The position numbers were made by a program, and so were the translations under genes. Shown piece by piece: positions 1-12,780 of a stretch of DNA of 64,000 nucleotides. Every line of letters starts with the position of its first letter. Positions within the stretch are counted from its first letter, which is position 1. The notes below the pieces were generated by a model, which made no database searches, was not told the origin of the DNA, and was given only the letters and a program-made list of their open reading frames with translations. The stretch comes from Pontederia crassipes. Taxonomy: Eukaryota; Streptophyta; Magnoliopsida; Commelinales; Pontederiaceae. Location of the stretch: assembly GCA_030549335.1 (NCBI GenBank), contig CM060195.1:45824991-45888990 (forward strand), written 5' to 3'.

Positions 1-744
1 CGAAACTTCTTCAAAGGGTGAACATTGTGTAGTATGTATGACCTCTTTCGGGTACATCAATGTATGACCTGGTAGCGTACATCAAACTATGTGACAATGG
101 ATGTAAATAGTTTTCGACCACTTTAAGAATTTTAGATTCAAGTTTCAGCTCGCCCTCTATTTTAAACTTTCTTTTCTCGAAGTTTTTTATTTTTTATTTT
201 TTATTGAGTCAATATAATGACTCAGACGAGGTTCTACGCTAACTTTTTTAGATTCAGATTGAAGAATCCTAAAGATTCCAACTTTGGTTACGAGGCGAAA
301 AGAAAAGCTCGCATATAATCGGATGTGATTATTGTAGTCACAGTATATAAGAACAAATCACTTCTTGTGTGGTTCAACTAAAATAATTAACCAAGTAAAA
401 TGCATGGACTTTGTTTGAATGGCGTTGCTCATGTACTTATTGACTATTTTGAGTTTCGAATTATTTGATTTCCTAGACACTCCATTATTATTTATTATAC
501 ATATATAAAGTTAAGGTCCCCGGCGGGTTGTTTATTTCAACAGTAGCACGCAAGAGTGGTGGGTTCATCAAGGCTCTTATCCTCTCAATCAAGTTCAACA
601 GTATCGTTAAAGGTGATTAATGGATGGTTCCTGCACCTGTCATTATGACATTTTGTGCCATGTACTCTGCAGAGATGGTTGATGGTAACTCGATGGCCCC
701 ATCACCTGCTTCGTATATGAGGATTATGGCAACATTATAAAAAT
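1..744. other. AT-rich intergenic DNA, no supported gene
   Basis: No open frame of convincing length or composition is visible. A short stretch near 410-470 faintly resembles the tail of a LINE RNase H domain but is broken and was not called. Confidence 0.5.
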
Positions 745-1037
745 GTGGGCTGTGGAATCAAAGACAAGAAAACAAAGAAGGCAAACTTCCCTAACGACAT
801 AATTGCAAATTCTATGTACATCATTTGCACTGTCCCTGAAGGCCACGAGACAATTGCACAGAACATACGAATCAATGCAGGAGAAAACAAACAGAAAAAT
901 GCAAAACGATTCACATGTTACTCTTTTTTTTTCCTCAATATCACACCAAAAAAAAAAGAATTAGTAGCTGTTGCATGTTACATACAACTCACGCAGGCGT
1001 ATGCGCATGCAGCAACAGGAACAACAAGTTGCAATAT

Positions 1038-1346
1038 CTAAACGCCGCGCACGCGGAGGCAGCAGCCCCTGCCGAACCTCCTCCGGCGCCTGCGCTTGGA
1101 GGCGGCCCTCCGGAGCTTGGCGAGTACGTCTCCCTCCGTGCATATGATGTCGCCGGGGCTGAGGAACACGGCCCGGCGCACCGGCGGCGACCACAGGGCG
1201 CTCTTCTCGTACTCGAAGCCGAACTCCGTCTCGTCCGGGAACTTCAGCAGCAGCTTGTCGGAGACCTTCCTCGGCACCAGTTGGACCCTCGTGGGCGTCT
1301 CCGGCGGGTTCTGCAGGGATGTAACCAGCAGGCCGAAACGGGGCAT
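1038..1346 (-). CDS. Small conserved-looking plant protein of unknown function (102 aa)
   Basis: This 102-codon single-exon frame starts with [10 protein letters not shown] and ends in a basic tail. The first 80 residues look like a folded globular protein, with a run reading [18 protein letters not shown] followed by an acidic-then-KL segment. The last 20 residues are Arg-rich ([11 protein letters not shown]) and could be a nuclear localisation or RNA-contact tail. The frame is strongly GC-rich, unlike the AT-rich DNA on both sides, as expected of a monocot exon. I recall similar short plant hypothetical proteins but cannot name a family or function. The start at 1346 is the first Met of the frame. 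Overlapping frames on both strands are Arg/Pro-rich by-products of GC content. Existence is fairly likely; function is unknown. Confidence 0.55.
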   Translation of the reverse strand: MPRFGLLVTSLQNPPETPTRVQLVPRKVSDKLLLKFPDETEFGFEYEKSALWSPPVRRAVFLSPGDIICTEGDVLAKLRRAASKRRRRRRFGRGCCLRVRGV

Positions 1347-1466
1347 CGGATGCTACGGATAGAGTGCGTGAGATATGGGGGAGAGGGAGGAAGGGATGGA
1401 GGGGGCAGAGTAATGGCTCGCAGTGGCTTCATTTAATTTTAATTTTGGTTCTTTTAGGTTGAACTA

Positions 1467-1504
<38 letters not shown>
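1467..1504. repeat. Uninterrupted 38-base poly-G run (poly-C on the minus strand)
   Basis: Thirty-eight consecutive G residues lie 120 bases upstream of the minus-strand start at 1346, so in the promoter or 5' leader of that gene. Runs this long are rare in plant genomes. It could form a G-quadruplex or simply be an expanded or mis-assembled homopolymer. Confidence 0.9.
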
Positions 1505-1505
<1 letters not shown>

Positions 1506-1739
1506 GGGACTGGAAAGGATGTGGATCGGAATTGGATCGTGAGATCTAATGGTTGGCGTCGAAAGGGACGTGGGATGCAATAATGGAAGTTGACGTGGGG
1601 GGAGGCATCACTTGTGCGGCTAATATTATTTTTATTGCAAAAAAATAAATAATATTTACAATTTGTGATAAAATAAAATTTATCTGAAACTTCCTTATTT
1701 ATAAATAAAGTATTTATCATGTACTGCACCTCAATTTAA

Positions 1740-2589
1740 TTGAGATTAAGTTAACGCTCATCAAACGCAAAATTCGATTAGTTAGATTAATGACTTTATT
1801 ATGTCATAGTTAATATTAAAATATAACTTAGCTTCGTGCTTCGTTAAGTTTCCTACTCGGAGTTGGGAGGGAGGTCGCCATCTCTAAAGTTTTCTTTCTT
1901 TTTCTTTTTCATAAGTAACGGATGGAGATTGATGATGACGAAGTTGATAAATAAATTGAGCTAATAAGTATCGGTGGAAAAGAAAAAATAACATTTTAAT
2001 ATAATTAATTTTACATTAATAATTTCGGTCATTGATTTGTAGAATATATATAGCATAATATATACATATATCTTATTCTATCGAAAAAAATATATACATA
2101 TATTGTATTTATAAGTATAGACAGAGCCTCCACCAAATCATATGATGTGTATTGGAGACATACTCGTGTGCTCCTACGACAGCCGTCACCTGACCTTGCC
2201 AGCATAGATTCTATGTCGGCACCGTTCCATGTCATTTCTTATACATCTCATTTGTTCATATTTATTTTTTTCTGAATGCTTACTGAAAAAAAATAACAGA
2301 TAAAGTATTTGATGAAAAGTAATAAACTTCTTTTTCAAAAGAAAAAATTGCCTTAAATGATATTAAAACCGTATTCCGTATATTATTTAGTTCTTCATAT
2401 AAAGATTGATTCTTCTTGTAGGTAATTAATTCTTTGGTCGAGAAAACACATTTAAAGCTGTTAGTATCTTAATTTAAAAGGTTAATAAGTTTTATTTTGC
2501 TAAACCCACCGAAATCAACACGTGTAGATGAGTAGATCCATATTAGATGGTGATTTTGTTAGGCTCGCCTCACACTATATCATCTATTC

Positions 2590-2643
<54 letters not shown>

Positions 2644-5007
2644 GATATTGTCAACTTATTCAAACACGTTGGATTTAAATAAATGTGCAAGATGGTTGGC
2701 ATGGAAGCTGGAGTCAGTTTGAGTTATTTTATTATTTGGAATATGGAATAATTAATGTGATTGGAACTTGAGTATCGAGACCAACGATCCATGTCTAAAG
2801 TATATTATGGCGGCTAAACTAAAGAAGCTAACAGTTAATGAGTTAAGTAATCATTAATTAATTTAATGACTAATTTTTTTATATACTTTTTCTTTGGTTT
2901 AATCAAATTCATGTCATTTGATGTGAGGACATTATACATAAACATAATGTATATATATATAGACATTTTCTAAAGTTGTTGATCCAATCCCTATGGACTT
3001 TGTATATTTGATAAATTTTCAACGCTTCTGACAACAAATTAAATTAAGTAATTTGTTATGGAATGACACTTCCTTTTGCAGTCATGAAATCTCTCAAACC
3101 TTCTCTGATCTAAACATGTCCGTTAATTTTGTAGAAATTGGATTGTGATAACCATCATCGTGCAAGTGCTATAATTCAATTCGAAATCGTGATAGGAAAA
3201 GAAAAAAAGAAAACTTTTAAGTTTTTTATTCGATCTTATGCGTTGTGTGTCCACGTGCGTTCATGTGCCATATCTGAGTGCGAATGAGCTCCACTTTTAT
3301 GTCATGCGGTCATGAAATCGATAGCCAGAGTGAGTGACATGATAATTTATTAATCACTTTTTAAAAGCAATTCAGAAAGTAAGATTTTATGGAGTTCGCA
3401 CGATGAGGACACATGAATATTAATGGGAATAACAAATTTAATGACTAAGTTATTAATTGGAAAAAAAATACATTTCTGATGTCATGATGTAAACATATTC
3501 CAAAAGGTTTTATTATGGCCGGTTTTTTTCCCTCTTGTAAACCATAATTTGTTTCCCCATTTGCTCAAAGCAATATAACTTTGAGGTTACCTCTACTTTT
3601 TTTTTCTCTGATTGACAATTAATCGCGTTCTTCATATCTTACTAAAAGTTGTGTTATTTTATATATTTTAAAACATTTTTATCACACATGTGCCGATGTG
3701 CACTCAGAAAAAGCTTAGTAACTTTTTTGTATCGTTCTTATGAAAATACTCCAAATGTAAAAGTTAAAAAAGTGAGATGAATTTGTACAATTTTTTAGAG
3801 TAAGCAGTAAAAAGGTTATTCTTTTTTTATTTAAACACACACAGTACTTAATTAATTTGATGTTTTAATCAAATCGATAGTTTCAAGAAAGGAATATGAA
3901 GTTATTAAGTTTCTTGGATCCTGAAATAGTGAAATGTGATACTGAACTCTTATTTGTTTTAACGGCTACAAAACTTGACAGAGTTTGACCGGAGTTCGTA
4001 CGTTGTCATATCGATGGAATAGGTTATTTTTTATTTATTTATAGTGTGTCAATTATGAATGTTAAACATGGAGGAAAAAACAAAGATTAATCCCAAAATA
4101 TCTTGGATAATGTAAAAGCTCTAAGAGAATTGAAATTTAGGAAAACTAAATCTCAAAAAACATTTACCTTTCGCTTAATCTTATTTTTGATAATATGAAT
4201 TATTAGTTAATTTTTATGTGACATAAGAGAGAGAAACTAGAAAAAAAATACTTCAATTATTTTGAAAAGAAAAGATAACTTCCTGAAATCCTTTTCTAAA
4301 AAGCACACTTAAATTTGAAATTTGTTTCAATTGATCATAACTTCTTTGTTAATTACTAAATGTAAAAAAATAAAAAAACTCAATTATAAACATTTAATTT
4401 CCATCATAACAGAAGGAGAAAAATGATTGAATTCCACCTCTCTAATAAGATAATAAGTGGCAAAAGTGTAACATGAGTAAAGAATCAAAAGGCGCCACTA
4501 GGTCCACTCCTTACACTTAGATTGATGGCAGCACGTGTCTGGTTGTGTACTTTTTTGAAGTGTGATTCATTGTGTACTTCAAAAGTTCTTTTTTTTATTG
4601 AATTAATTACTAATTCGATATTCTAACGAGATAAATCAAAATAGAATTATCAATATTCAACAATCCCAAAACACAATCTTACTGTCCAATTATAATATTT
4701 TAAAAGGTTTGATTCGGAATATAGTTAAACAATCATTATAGTTAAATATGTGACAAAATAATTATGAACAATTGAAAATTTAAATCATGATTGGTGCATA
4801 TAATGGATTAATGTCTTAAAAGTTAAATGATCAACTTTTCTAATCTTATAAAAGTCAATAAATTATAAGCAAAAATAACAAGACTCCTAATAAAAGTTGA
4901 AGCAACCATAACACATGTATGCATGAAGAAACTCTTTTGTCATATTGCAACACTTTTTTTTTCTCTTTTTCATTTATACAAATAGCACCAGAGCCAACCC
5001 TCTCAAG
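1740..5007. other. AT-rich intergenic DNA without a recognisable gene
   Basis: About 3.3 kb with many A and T runs. Short open frames here are simple-sequence artefacts. The only structured piece is the TA dinucleotide run near 2592-2639. No transposon termini could be paired. Confidence 0.5.
2592..2639. repeat. (AT)n microsatellite
   Basis: An almost perfect alternating AT tract of about 48 bases. A short frame reading through it gives an Ile-Tyr repeat and is not a gene. Confidence 0.95.
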
Positions 5008-5047
5008 CACGTACCAGTTTGAGACCTTAATGAATAGTTATAATAAG

Positions 5048-7143
5048 TGTGACGACCCTAATTTTTTGGTATTTAATAAATAGATATTTTATTGTTTTAT
5101 TTTATTTTGGGAAATATTGTTATTAATATTAGTGTATTTAATAATTCCGAAAATAAATATAAATAAAATTAGAGAAGAGTTTGATTAGTGATGAGATTTA
5201 TCTAATTAATTTTAGAATTTTATAACTTAGTTAAAGAGATAAAAAGAAGATAAAATTTGGGTGGAATTAGATAATATAGTTAGAGTATAATTAAGGATCT
5301 ATAAACTCCATAAATAAAGAATTGGAGCCGGCCATCCCAAGATATTATTTCTGCGTGCGCGTGGTGTCCCTTGCGACGACGGCGGAGGTGATTCCACGGC
5401 GACGCAGGCGGGACAGCAAGAAAGGGGCGACAGATACGTAGGGGGGATTTTATTGTTTAGCGTTGCGTTAATATTCATTGCACGATTGTTTTGGGTTCTA
5501 CTCGTTTCTGGACACGATGTCGTCTAGATTCCTGTCAACGTCGGGCTGTGGCTCCAACGGAAATTGACGAGTAGCGACATGGTTAGGAAAAAAAAAGGGA
5601 AGATTTACGCCAATTTTTCTGGAGATGCATATCCTTCGTGTCTAACGAATTGTTCACGTGAGGACTTAGGGTGGGGAAAAGGAATTAATGTAGAAAAAAA
5701 AAGAGAGAGAATTGTCGAGAGCAAAATAAGATGGAGAGAGAGAAGTAGAGAGAGCAAGATAATAAAAAAAAAGAAGAATCGAGTTATGGCCGCCAAAGCA
5801 GGTACTATTCCTATCATGCTTTGGAGAGAGAGAGAAAATTAGGAAAAAGTGGGAAAGTAAATTAATTTGTTAACCTTCATGCAGAGAGAAAATTTCTTTC
5901 TCCAACCTCTCGGCCAGAATATATATATATATATATATATAGAAAAATAGTACAGAGAGTACACCACCGAGAATTATTATTTATTTTTGAGTAAATTTTA
6001 ATTAGTGATTATTATTATTATTATTAATTAATTTGATGTATTAATTATATTGTTGGTGATTGATCTGTTTATATTATGATGAACTTTGATTTTGATTGTA
6101 TTGTTGACCTACTTAGTTTTGAGTTCAGAATTTGTCTAATCAAATTAATAATTTATCAAAAGATATATATTTTAGGTAAATAAGATAAAAGCTGAAAGTT
6201 ACTGGGCCTATGCTCATTGATTGCCACTAAGTCGAGACCAATTGAATTAAATTGAATGTGACAGATAGTATAAAAGCTATGGTTGTCCTGTGTATGGCCA
6301 CTCGTCCCCCACCATACACGAACTCATTGAATCGTATCGGACTTGCCGTGACATTGATCTCCCATTGGCCTGCATGAAAGTGGCATGATGTCCCTTAATT
6401 GACTGAGCGCTCCTCATGGAATTGGATAACTCCGAACATTGAATTGAATTTAAATTAGAATTGAATCGAATTGAAATTGAATTAAATGGAATTGAATCAT
6501 AGTCATTTGGATATATTGACATTGAGTTGGTAATTATTATTGTCCTATTGAATTGAATTGTTATTGGCCAATATTGATTATTGAATTGAAATTGTTAATT
6601 TAATATTAATTTATTGATAAGGCAATTGATAATTATTAATTGAAAAATTGTTATTGATTTTATATTGGTCTTTTGACCATAACCTGATATATTGTTCATA
6701 TTGATAATTTGTTAATTGACTATTACATTGACTGCTCAATTGACTCATCATTGATTTTACCTTATTTTCGATTGAGCATATTGATTATCTTTTAGACTCT
6801 ACGTACTGAGTATTTTTATACTCATGAATATTTTCTTGTACATGGATCCATGCAGGTGAGAGAGTTATAGAAGATGGTCCTTCAAGTGGCTACGCTCAGT
6901 GACAGACACATGTTGCACATGACATTAGATCGAGTTGTTCAGTTTTATTATATCCGCACTTATTAGAATTGTAAGCTTATGGATGTTTTAGTATTTTGAT
7001 TATTATGGATTATTAGTTATTATTTTTGAAAAGTTTTCCGCATTTATTATTTTTATTTTGCAAAAATATTTTATAAAAGTTTGAGTAGCGTCTCTGGACG
7101 ACTTTGAGCACGTGAAAGACACGTGGGTCTCGGAGGCGTTACA
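5048..7143. mobile_element. Probable solo LTR of a long-LTR (gypsy-type) retrotransposon, 2096 bp
   Basis: The unit begins TGTGACGACCCTAATTTT and ends GGAGGCGTTACA, so it has TG...CA termini with a short inverted repeat (TGTGACG/CGTTACA). The flanks are ATAAG on the left and ATAAA on the right, a 5-bp target duplication with one transition. There is no coding capacity. A GC-rich patch near 5330-5560 could be the transcribed R/U5 part, and degenerate ATTGA repeats fill 6235-6760. The related sequence near 7800-7860 reads straight across the insertion point, which supports the boundaries. Long plant Ty3/gypsy LTRs commonly start TGTGACGACCC. The alternative is a non-autonomous element of similar ends. 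Confidence 0.62.
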
Positions 7144-8760
7144 ATAAATAGTTAGTAGTAATAAATAAAACTTTATATCTTTGTTTGTAAACTTGAAATT
7201 ATGAAGGACTAGAGTTTATTTAATATGGAAATTATTATTTAATTTAATTTCAATAACATATATCATTTTTTCCAAACTTTGATTTGATTTAATCGAAGGT
7301 ATAGAAGTAACACACTTTTCATAATTAAAAATTTTAAATTTTATTCATCATTCGGGTTCTCCTAGCTCTCGCGTTATTAATATACATCGTTGTAGTTTTT
7401 TTTTTCTCAGTACTCCCAACTAAATCCTAAATTTATTGGTAGGAAATATTAATATTTTTATGTATGAAAAAATATTTATGTTAATAGAAGTGGCATCACC
7501 ATACGCCTATTAGTCATAATTGATTTATAATAGTCGGTGAATAAAAAAATTGATCAATCCGTCAAATATCATAAATTAGATGATGATTGATGGCTAATTT
7601 TTCTACCCTCAACTCAAAACCTCTCTTTACATTTTACAATAGAAAAATATCATTGTAAATTTTTAGTATTCTTACGCCGCAATATCAAAATCCATTTAGG
7701 GGCAAACTAAAAACAGTCGGGAAATGCATCGTCGACGATTCGTTTCTCTTGCAACGGGGGAACAAACGATTCGTTTCTCTTTCATCGTCGACAATATCAA
7801 AGCACATACTTGTTTGAGCCCTTAATAAATAATTATGGTAAATAGTAAGTAGTAACAAATAAATAATAAACGTACATGTTATTTTTATTTCTAAACTCGA
7901 CATTTTTTTTATCTCTCGTTATATGCACTTAAATTGTAATCATTTCACAAGAGCACTTCTTTTATTTTCTTTTATTTTTGCTCTTAATTTATTCACAATC
8001 AATGTAACGTAGTTTCACAAATTACAAAAAGAATTGGATTATGATTTTTTGTTTACGTAAAAGGAAATTCATGTTTTGCTTCTTATTTTATATTCTCAAT
8101 GTATATAATAGATTTTCGAACCAAAAATTTACTATTGGTAAAAGAAATCTTAAAAAAAATTTTATTGTAAAGCATTTATTAGTAAGTTTGCACAAAAAAA
8201 AAACAATGAAAATATTGTTGTTGTCATCTTCTAGTAAAAATTTTGCTTCGACCTCCTAATTTGGGCCTTGTAAGGGCTTACAGATTGTTGAGTTGGGCCA
8301 TGAAATAAAATAAACAATAGTGAACATCAATTATTGTCAAGCATTTTTAAGTAGTAGAGTTTATTTAATATGGATATTATTATTTAATTTCATTTTAATA
8401 ACATATATTATTTTTATTTTAAAACTTTGATTTGATTTAATTTAATTTAATCGAAGGTATAGAAAAAGAAAAATAACATAATTTTTAGAATTAATAGTTT
8501 TATCTTTTGTTCATCATTTGGGTTCTCCTAGTTCTCGCGTTACTTAATATACATTGTCGTAGTTTTTTTTTTCTCCAAACTCCCAACTAAATCCTAAATT
8601 TATTGGTTGGAAATATTAATTTATTTTATGTATATATGTTTCTAATTTTTCTATCCTCAACTCAAAACATCTCTTTACAATAGAAAAATATCATTAGAAT
8701 TTTTTAGTATGTAGATTTCTTACGCTGCAATATCAAAATCCATTTAGGAACAAATTAAGA
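7144..8760. repeat. Local direct duplication of AT-rich intergenic DNA
   Basis: The block at about 7206-7712 and the block at about 8352-8755 share long near-identical stretches, including the segment with TCTCGCGTTA and the segment ending CAATATCAAAATCCATTTAGG. A second paired anchor, an AAGCACRTAC stretch, occurs at 5008 and at 7799. The two copies differ by indels of several hundred bases and by the inserted solo LTR in the first copy. No coding content is seen. Confidence 0.7.
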
Positions 8761-9067
8761 ATATGAGTCATATATCTTGCAACTTATAACGCGTTTAAAC
8801 ATTAGAATTGCGCAAGAACATAATAACTAAAAAGACCAGAGGTTACTGAACATGGCAAACAATAGTTTCCCATTTATTTCATTAAAATGTTTGATCCTTG
8901 ATTTGATCATGGAATAGTGATGATGAAAGCCAAGACCCAAGAATAATTTTTGGACGTGGCATTAATAAGAGCATAATCTCATAATATAAGAAAAAAAATG
9001 AATTCTATTGTTCAGATACAAAATTGTCAGGATCGCTTTTTGAGATAAGATCGGGAGGGGTCCGGAG

Positions 9068-9504
9068 TAGGGGTGTTCAGCGGGTCGGGTCGGACCCGAC
9101 CCGACCCGAACTCGACCCGACCGGGTACGGGTTGGATTTTTCCAACACGAGTTGACTCGACCCGACCCGATTATTTTATTATTTTATTATTTTTTTCTTT
9201 TTTTATCTAAACTTAGGCCTATATTTACTTTAAAAGAATTCTAAAAATTGAAATAAAATACTTTAAATGCAGAAATAATATTTAAATTGTTAGAAAACTT
9301 ATTTTATGTCTTAAAATAAATATTTTTTATATTAAATATATATAAATAAGTAAGAAAAATTTTAAAAAATAAGAAAATTGGGTGGTCGGGTAACCTGACC
9401 CGACCTGAACCGGGTCGGATTGGGTCGGGTTTGGCCGTCAAAATGTCTTTGACCCGACCCGACCAAACATTTTGACGGCCAAACCCAACCCGTGAACACC
9501 CCTA
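9068..9504. mobile_element. hAT-type MITE, 437 bp, with 8-bp target duplication GTCCGGAG
   Basis: Terminal inverted repeats read TAGGGGTGTTCA at the left and TGAACACCCCTA at the right. The element is flanked on both sides by the identical 8-mer GTCCGGAG (9060-9067 and 9505-9512), the size typical of hAT insertions. Degenerate GACCCG repeats occupy the two arms and an AT-rich core lies between them. There is no open frame, so it depends on a transposase from elsewhere. Confidence 0.9.
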
Positions 9505-9519
9505 GTCCGGAGGATCAAT

Positions 9520-9580
9520 GATCGTAAGATCCTACTTAGAATTGTAAGATCCTACTTAGAATTGTAAGATCCTACCTTAT
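9520..9580. repeat. Short tandem repeat, about 20-bp unit, three copies
   Basis: A unit containing GTAAGATCCTACTTAGAATT is repeated back to back just right of the hAT MITE. Related GATCTTACGATC motifs reappear near 10125-10145. Confidence 0.75.
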
Positions 9581-10274
9581 GAATAAAAAATATATTTTTA
9601 AAAAAATAATATAATAATAATGATGACAATAATAATAATTATTATTTAATATTCTACTCTCAATATCTATATTATACTTGACTTCTAACTTTCATGAGTT
9701 ACATAACAATATAGGAAGTTAAAAGTTAGAAAAAAAACTAATTATGATAATTCACAACGGTAAATTAATTTTTCTCATCTGAATTATAAAAAGCATTTTT
9801 TTTGTTTTCTAAATATCATTTTTTTCACATAAGTTTATTAATTGACTCTAGATCATTCATAAAAAAATGAAAAGAGAAATTGAGGGGAGAGAATCGAGAA
9901 AATTTAATCTAATTCATTGTCAATTTTTATTCTTAATATTCTATTTTTAAATTTTTTCCCAATTTTAAAAAAATTAACTAAATAAAATCATAAGAATGAT
10001 ATGATAGACAAAGAAAGTTACCTCTTTTCTTGACAATTTTTATATTGAATATTCTATTTTTTAGCTTTCACAATAAAAATAATTTTAAAAATATTAAAAA
10101 GATAAATTCATAGGATTAAGATCCCACCGATCTTACGATCTAGCGATCGATCTTATGTTCCCAATCTCCAAAGTGAGATTGGATCACTTGCCAGTCTTGC
10201 ATCGTAGGATCCGAAAAATGATCTTGACAACCATGTTCAGATATAAATATACAAAACTTATTAATTTTACCATA

Positions 10275-12430
10275 GGGTAAATTACACCAAATGCCCTCCA
10301 ACTTTAAGGTTTGCTCAGCGATACCCTCCAAATTCATTTTGTAACATAAATGCCTTTCATCTTTTAACACGTTTCACCCGATGCCCTCTTTATCTGGGAT
10401 AGCCAATTTTTCGATTTTTCGTCGACGTGGTGTCCACGTGGCCATCTCCTCTCTCCTCCACGCAAATAGTCGTCTGACGTGGCATGCTCCGACGTGGCAC
10501 ATAAAATTAGGATAAATTACACCAAATATCCTCCAACTTTAAGGTTTGCTCAGCGATACCCTCCAACTTAAAACACAAATACTCTTCATCTTTTAATGCG
10601 TTTCGCCCGATGCCCTCTTTATCTGGAATAGCTGGTTTTCTAATTTTTTGTCGACGTGGCGTCCACGTGGTCATCTCCTCTCTCATCTATGCAAATAGTC
10701 GTCCGACGTGGGACATAAAATTACACCAATGCCCTCCAACTTTAAGGTTGGCTCCGCGATACCCTCCAACTTTACTTTGTAACACAAATGTCCTTCATCT
10801 TTTAATACATTTCATCCGATGCCCTCTTTACCTAGGACAAACGGTTTCTCGATTTTTTGTCAACGTGACGTCTACGTGACCATCTCATCTCTCCACGCAA
10901 ATAGTCGTCCGATGTAGCATGCTCCGACGTGGCACATAAAATTACATTAAATGTTCTCCAACTTTAAATTTTGCTCACCAAATGCACATAAAATTACACC
11001 AATTTGAGCAAAGATGACGGTCAACGAATGCGAAAAGTGAACGATGAAGGAGGCGAACGACGAAGGAGAGCGATCGAGGAAGGAGTGCGAACGACGAAGG
11101 AGGTTTCACGGAAACGATGACAAAGAGGGAAATAAGGAAATAATTTAATAGTGAGTGTGTCAACTTATGATAAGTAAGATGGTTTAATATGTGGTGCCAC
11201 ATCGGAGCATGCCACGTTGGACGACTATTTGTGTGGAGGAGAGATGAGATGGCCACGTGGATGCCACGTCGATGAAAAATCAAGAAACCGTCTGTCCTAG
11301 GTTAAGAGGGCATCGGGTGAAACGTGTTAAAAGATGAAGGGCGTTTGTGTTACAAAGTAAAGTTGGAGGGTATCGCGGAGCCAATCTTAAAGTTGGAGGG
11401 CATTGGTGTAATTTTATATGCCACGTTGGAGCATGCTACGTCGGACGACTATTTGCGTGAAGGAGAGAGGAGATGACCATGTGGACGCCACGTCGACAAA
11501 AAAATCAGAAAACTGACTATTTCAGGTAAAGAGGGCATCGGGTGAAATGTGTTAAAAGATAAAGGGCATTTGTGTTACAAAGTGAAGTTGGAGGGTATCG
11601 CTGAACAAATCTTAAAGTTGTGTTACAAATGCCCTTTATCTTTTAACGCATTTCACTCGATGCCCTCTTTATTTGGGATAGTCGATTTTATGATTTTTTA
11701 TCGACGTGACGTCCACGTGGTCATCTCCTATCTCCTCCATGCAAATAGTCGTCCAACGTGGCACCACATATTAAACCATCTTACTTTCCGTAAGTTGACT
11801 CACTCACTGTTAAATTATTTTCTTATTTCCCTCTTTGTCATCGTTCGCGTGAAATCTCCTTCGTCGTTCGCACTCCTTCGTCGATCGCTCTCCTTCGTCG
11901 TTCGTCTTCAAATTTGTGTAATTTTACGTGCATTTGATGAGCAAACTTTAAAGTTGGAGGACATTTAATATAATTTTATGTGCCACATAGGAGCATGCCA
12001 TATCGGACGACTATTTGCGTGGAGGAGAGATGAGATGGCCACGTGGACATCACGTCGACAAAAAATCGAGAAACTGTCTGTTTCAGGTAAAGATGGCATC
12101 AGGTGAAACGTGTTAAAAGATAAATGACATTTGTGTTACAAAGTAAAGTTGCAAGGTATCGCTGAGCCAACCTTAAAGTTGGAGGGCATTTGTGTAATTT
12201 TATTTGTCACGTTAGAGCATGTCACGTCAGACGACTATTTACGTGGAGGAGAGAGGAGATGGCCACGTGGACGCCACGTCGATGAAAAACCGGACAAACG
12301 GCTATCCCAGGTAAAAAGGGCATCGGGTGAAACGCGTTAAAAGATGAAGGACATTTATATTACAAAGTGAAGTTACAGGATATCGCTGAGCAAACCTTAA
12401 AGTTAGAGGGCATTTGATGTAATTTACCCT
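10275..12430. mobile_element. Mosaic inverted-repeat element of the GGGTAAATTAC...GTAATTTACCC family
   Basis: The ends are inverted copies: GGGTAAATTACACCAAATG at the left and its near complement, ending GTAATTTACCC, at the right. Inside, a block of about 210-240 bp (motifs CCCTCCAACTTTAAGG, then a CGACGTGG/CCACGTGG-rich part) recurs several times in plus orientation on the left (from about 10275, 10510 and 10725) and mostly in minus orientation on the right (11200-11420, 11440-11620, 11940-12200, 12200-12430). A further inverted pair (GACGAAGGAG-type) sits at 11030-11110 and 11850-11910. No transposase is seen and the target duplication is unresolved. Diverged relatives occur at 20378-20910 and 27647-28444. 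It is probably a non-autonomous DNA transposon, perhaps Mutator-like, grown by nesting or duplication. Confidence 0.65.
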
Positions 12431-12780
12431 AAGATGTTGCACATGGATTTGCTTTTGAGGGAGAACGAGCCGAGAGCACTATTTTTATCAGTAAATTAAT
12501 AATATAATTGTGTAAATTTATTTTATTAACTATATAGTGTATATGATCAAAATTAAGATAATCCGATTACTTAATTTTCATGATCAAGTCATTTTAATGA
12601 ATATAATTAATTCAACGATCACAATTTATTTAATCTTAGATGATATCTTTTTATTATCAAATTAGTCTAATAAATATATAATAATTTATCTAAAGAGGTA
12701 TATAATTAAATTAATAATAAATTATAATTATTAAATTAGTTATATAATACAAAATAAGTGCTATTGATCTGTGTACAGTG

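Noticed and set aside
365-480. Weak LINE RNase H-like words (NGVAHVLIDYFEF)
   Set aside because: Too short and interrupted, with no flanking LINE features.
915-1436. 173-codon plus-strand frame
   Set aside because: Antisense to the small gene at 1038-1346; Ala/Arg/Glu-rich with no domain-like pattern.
8041-8259. 72-codon Lys/Phe-rich frame
   Set aside because: AT-rich chance frame inside a duplicated non-coding block.
9520-9580. Regularly spaced short repeats considered as CRISPR-like
   Set aside because: Three contiguous tandem units without spacers, in a plant genome.
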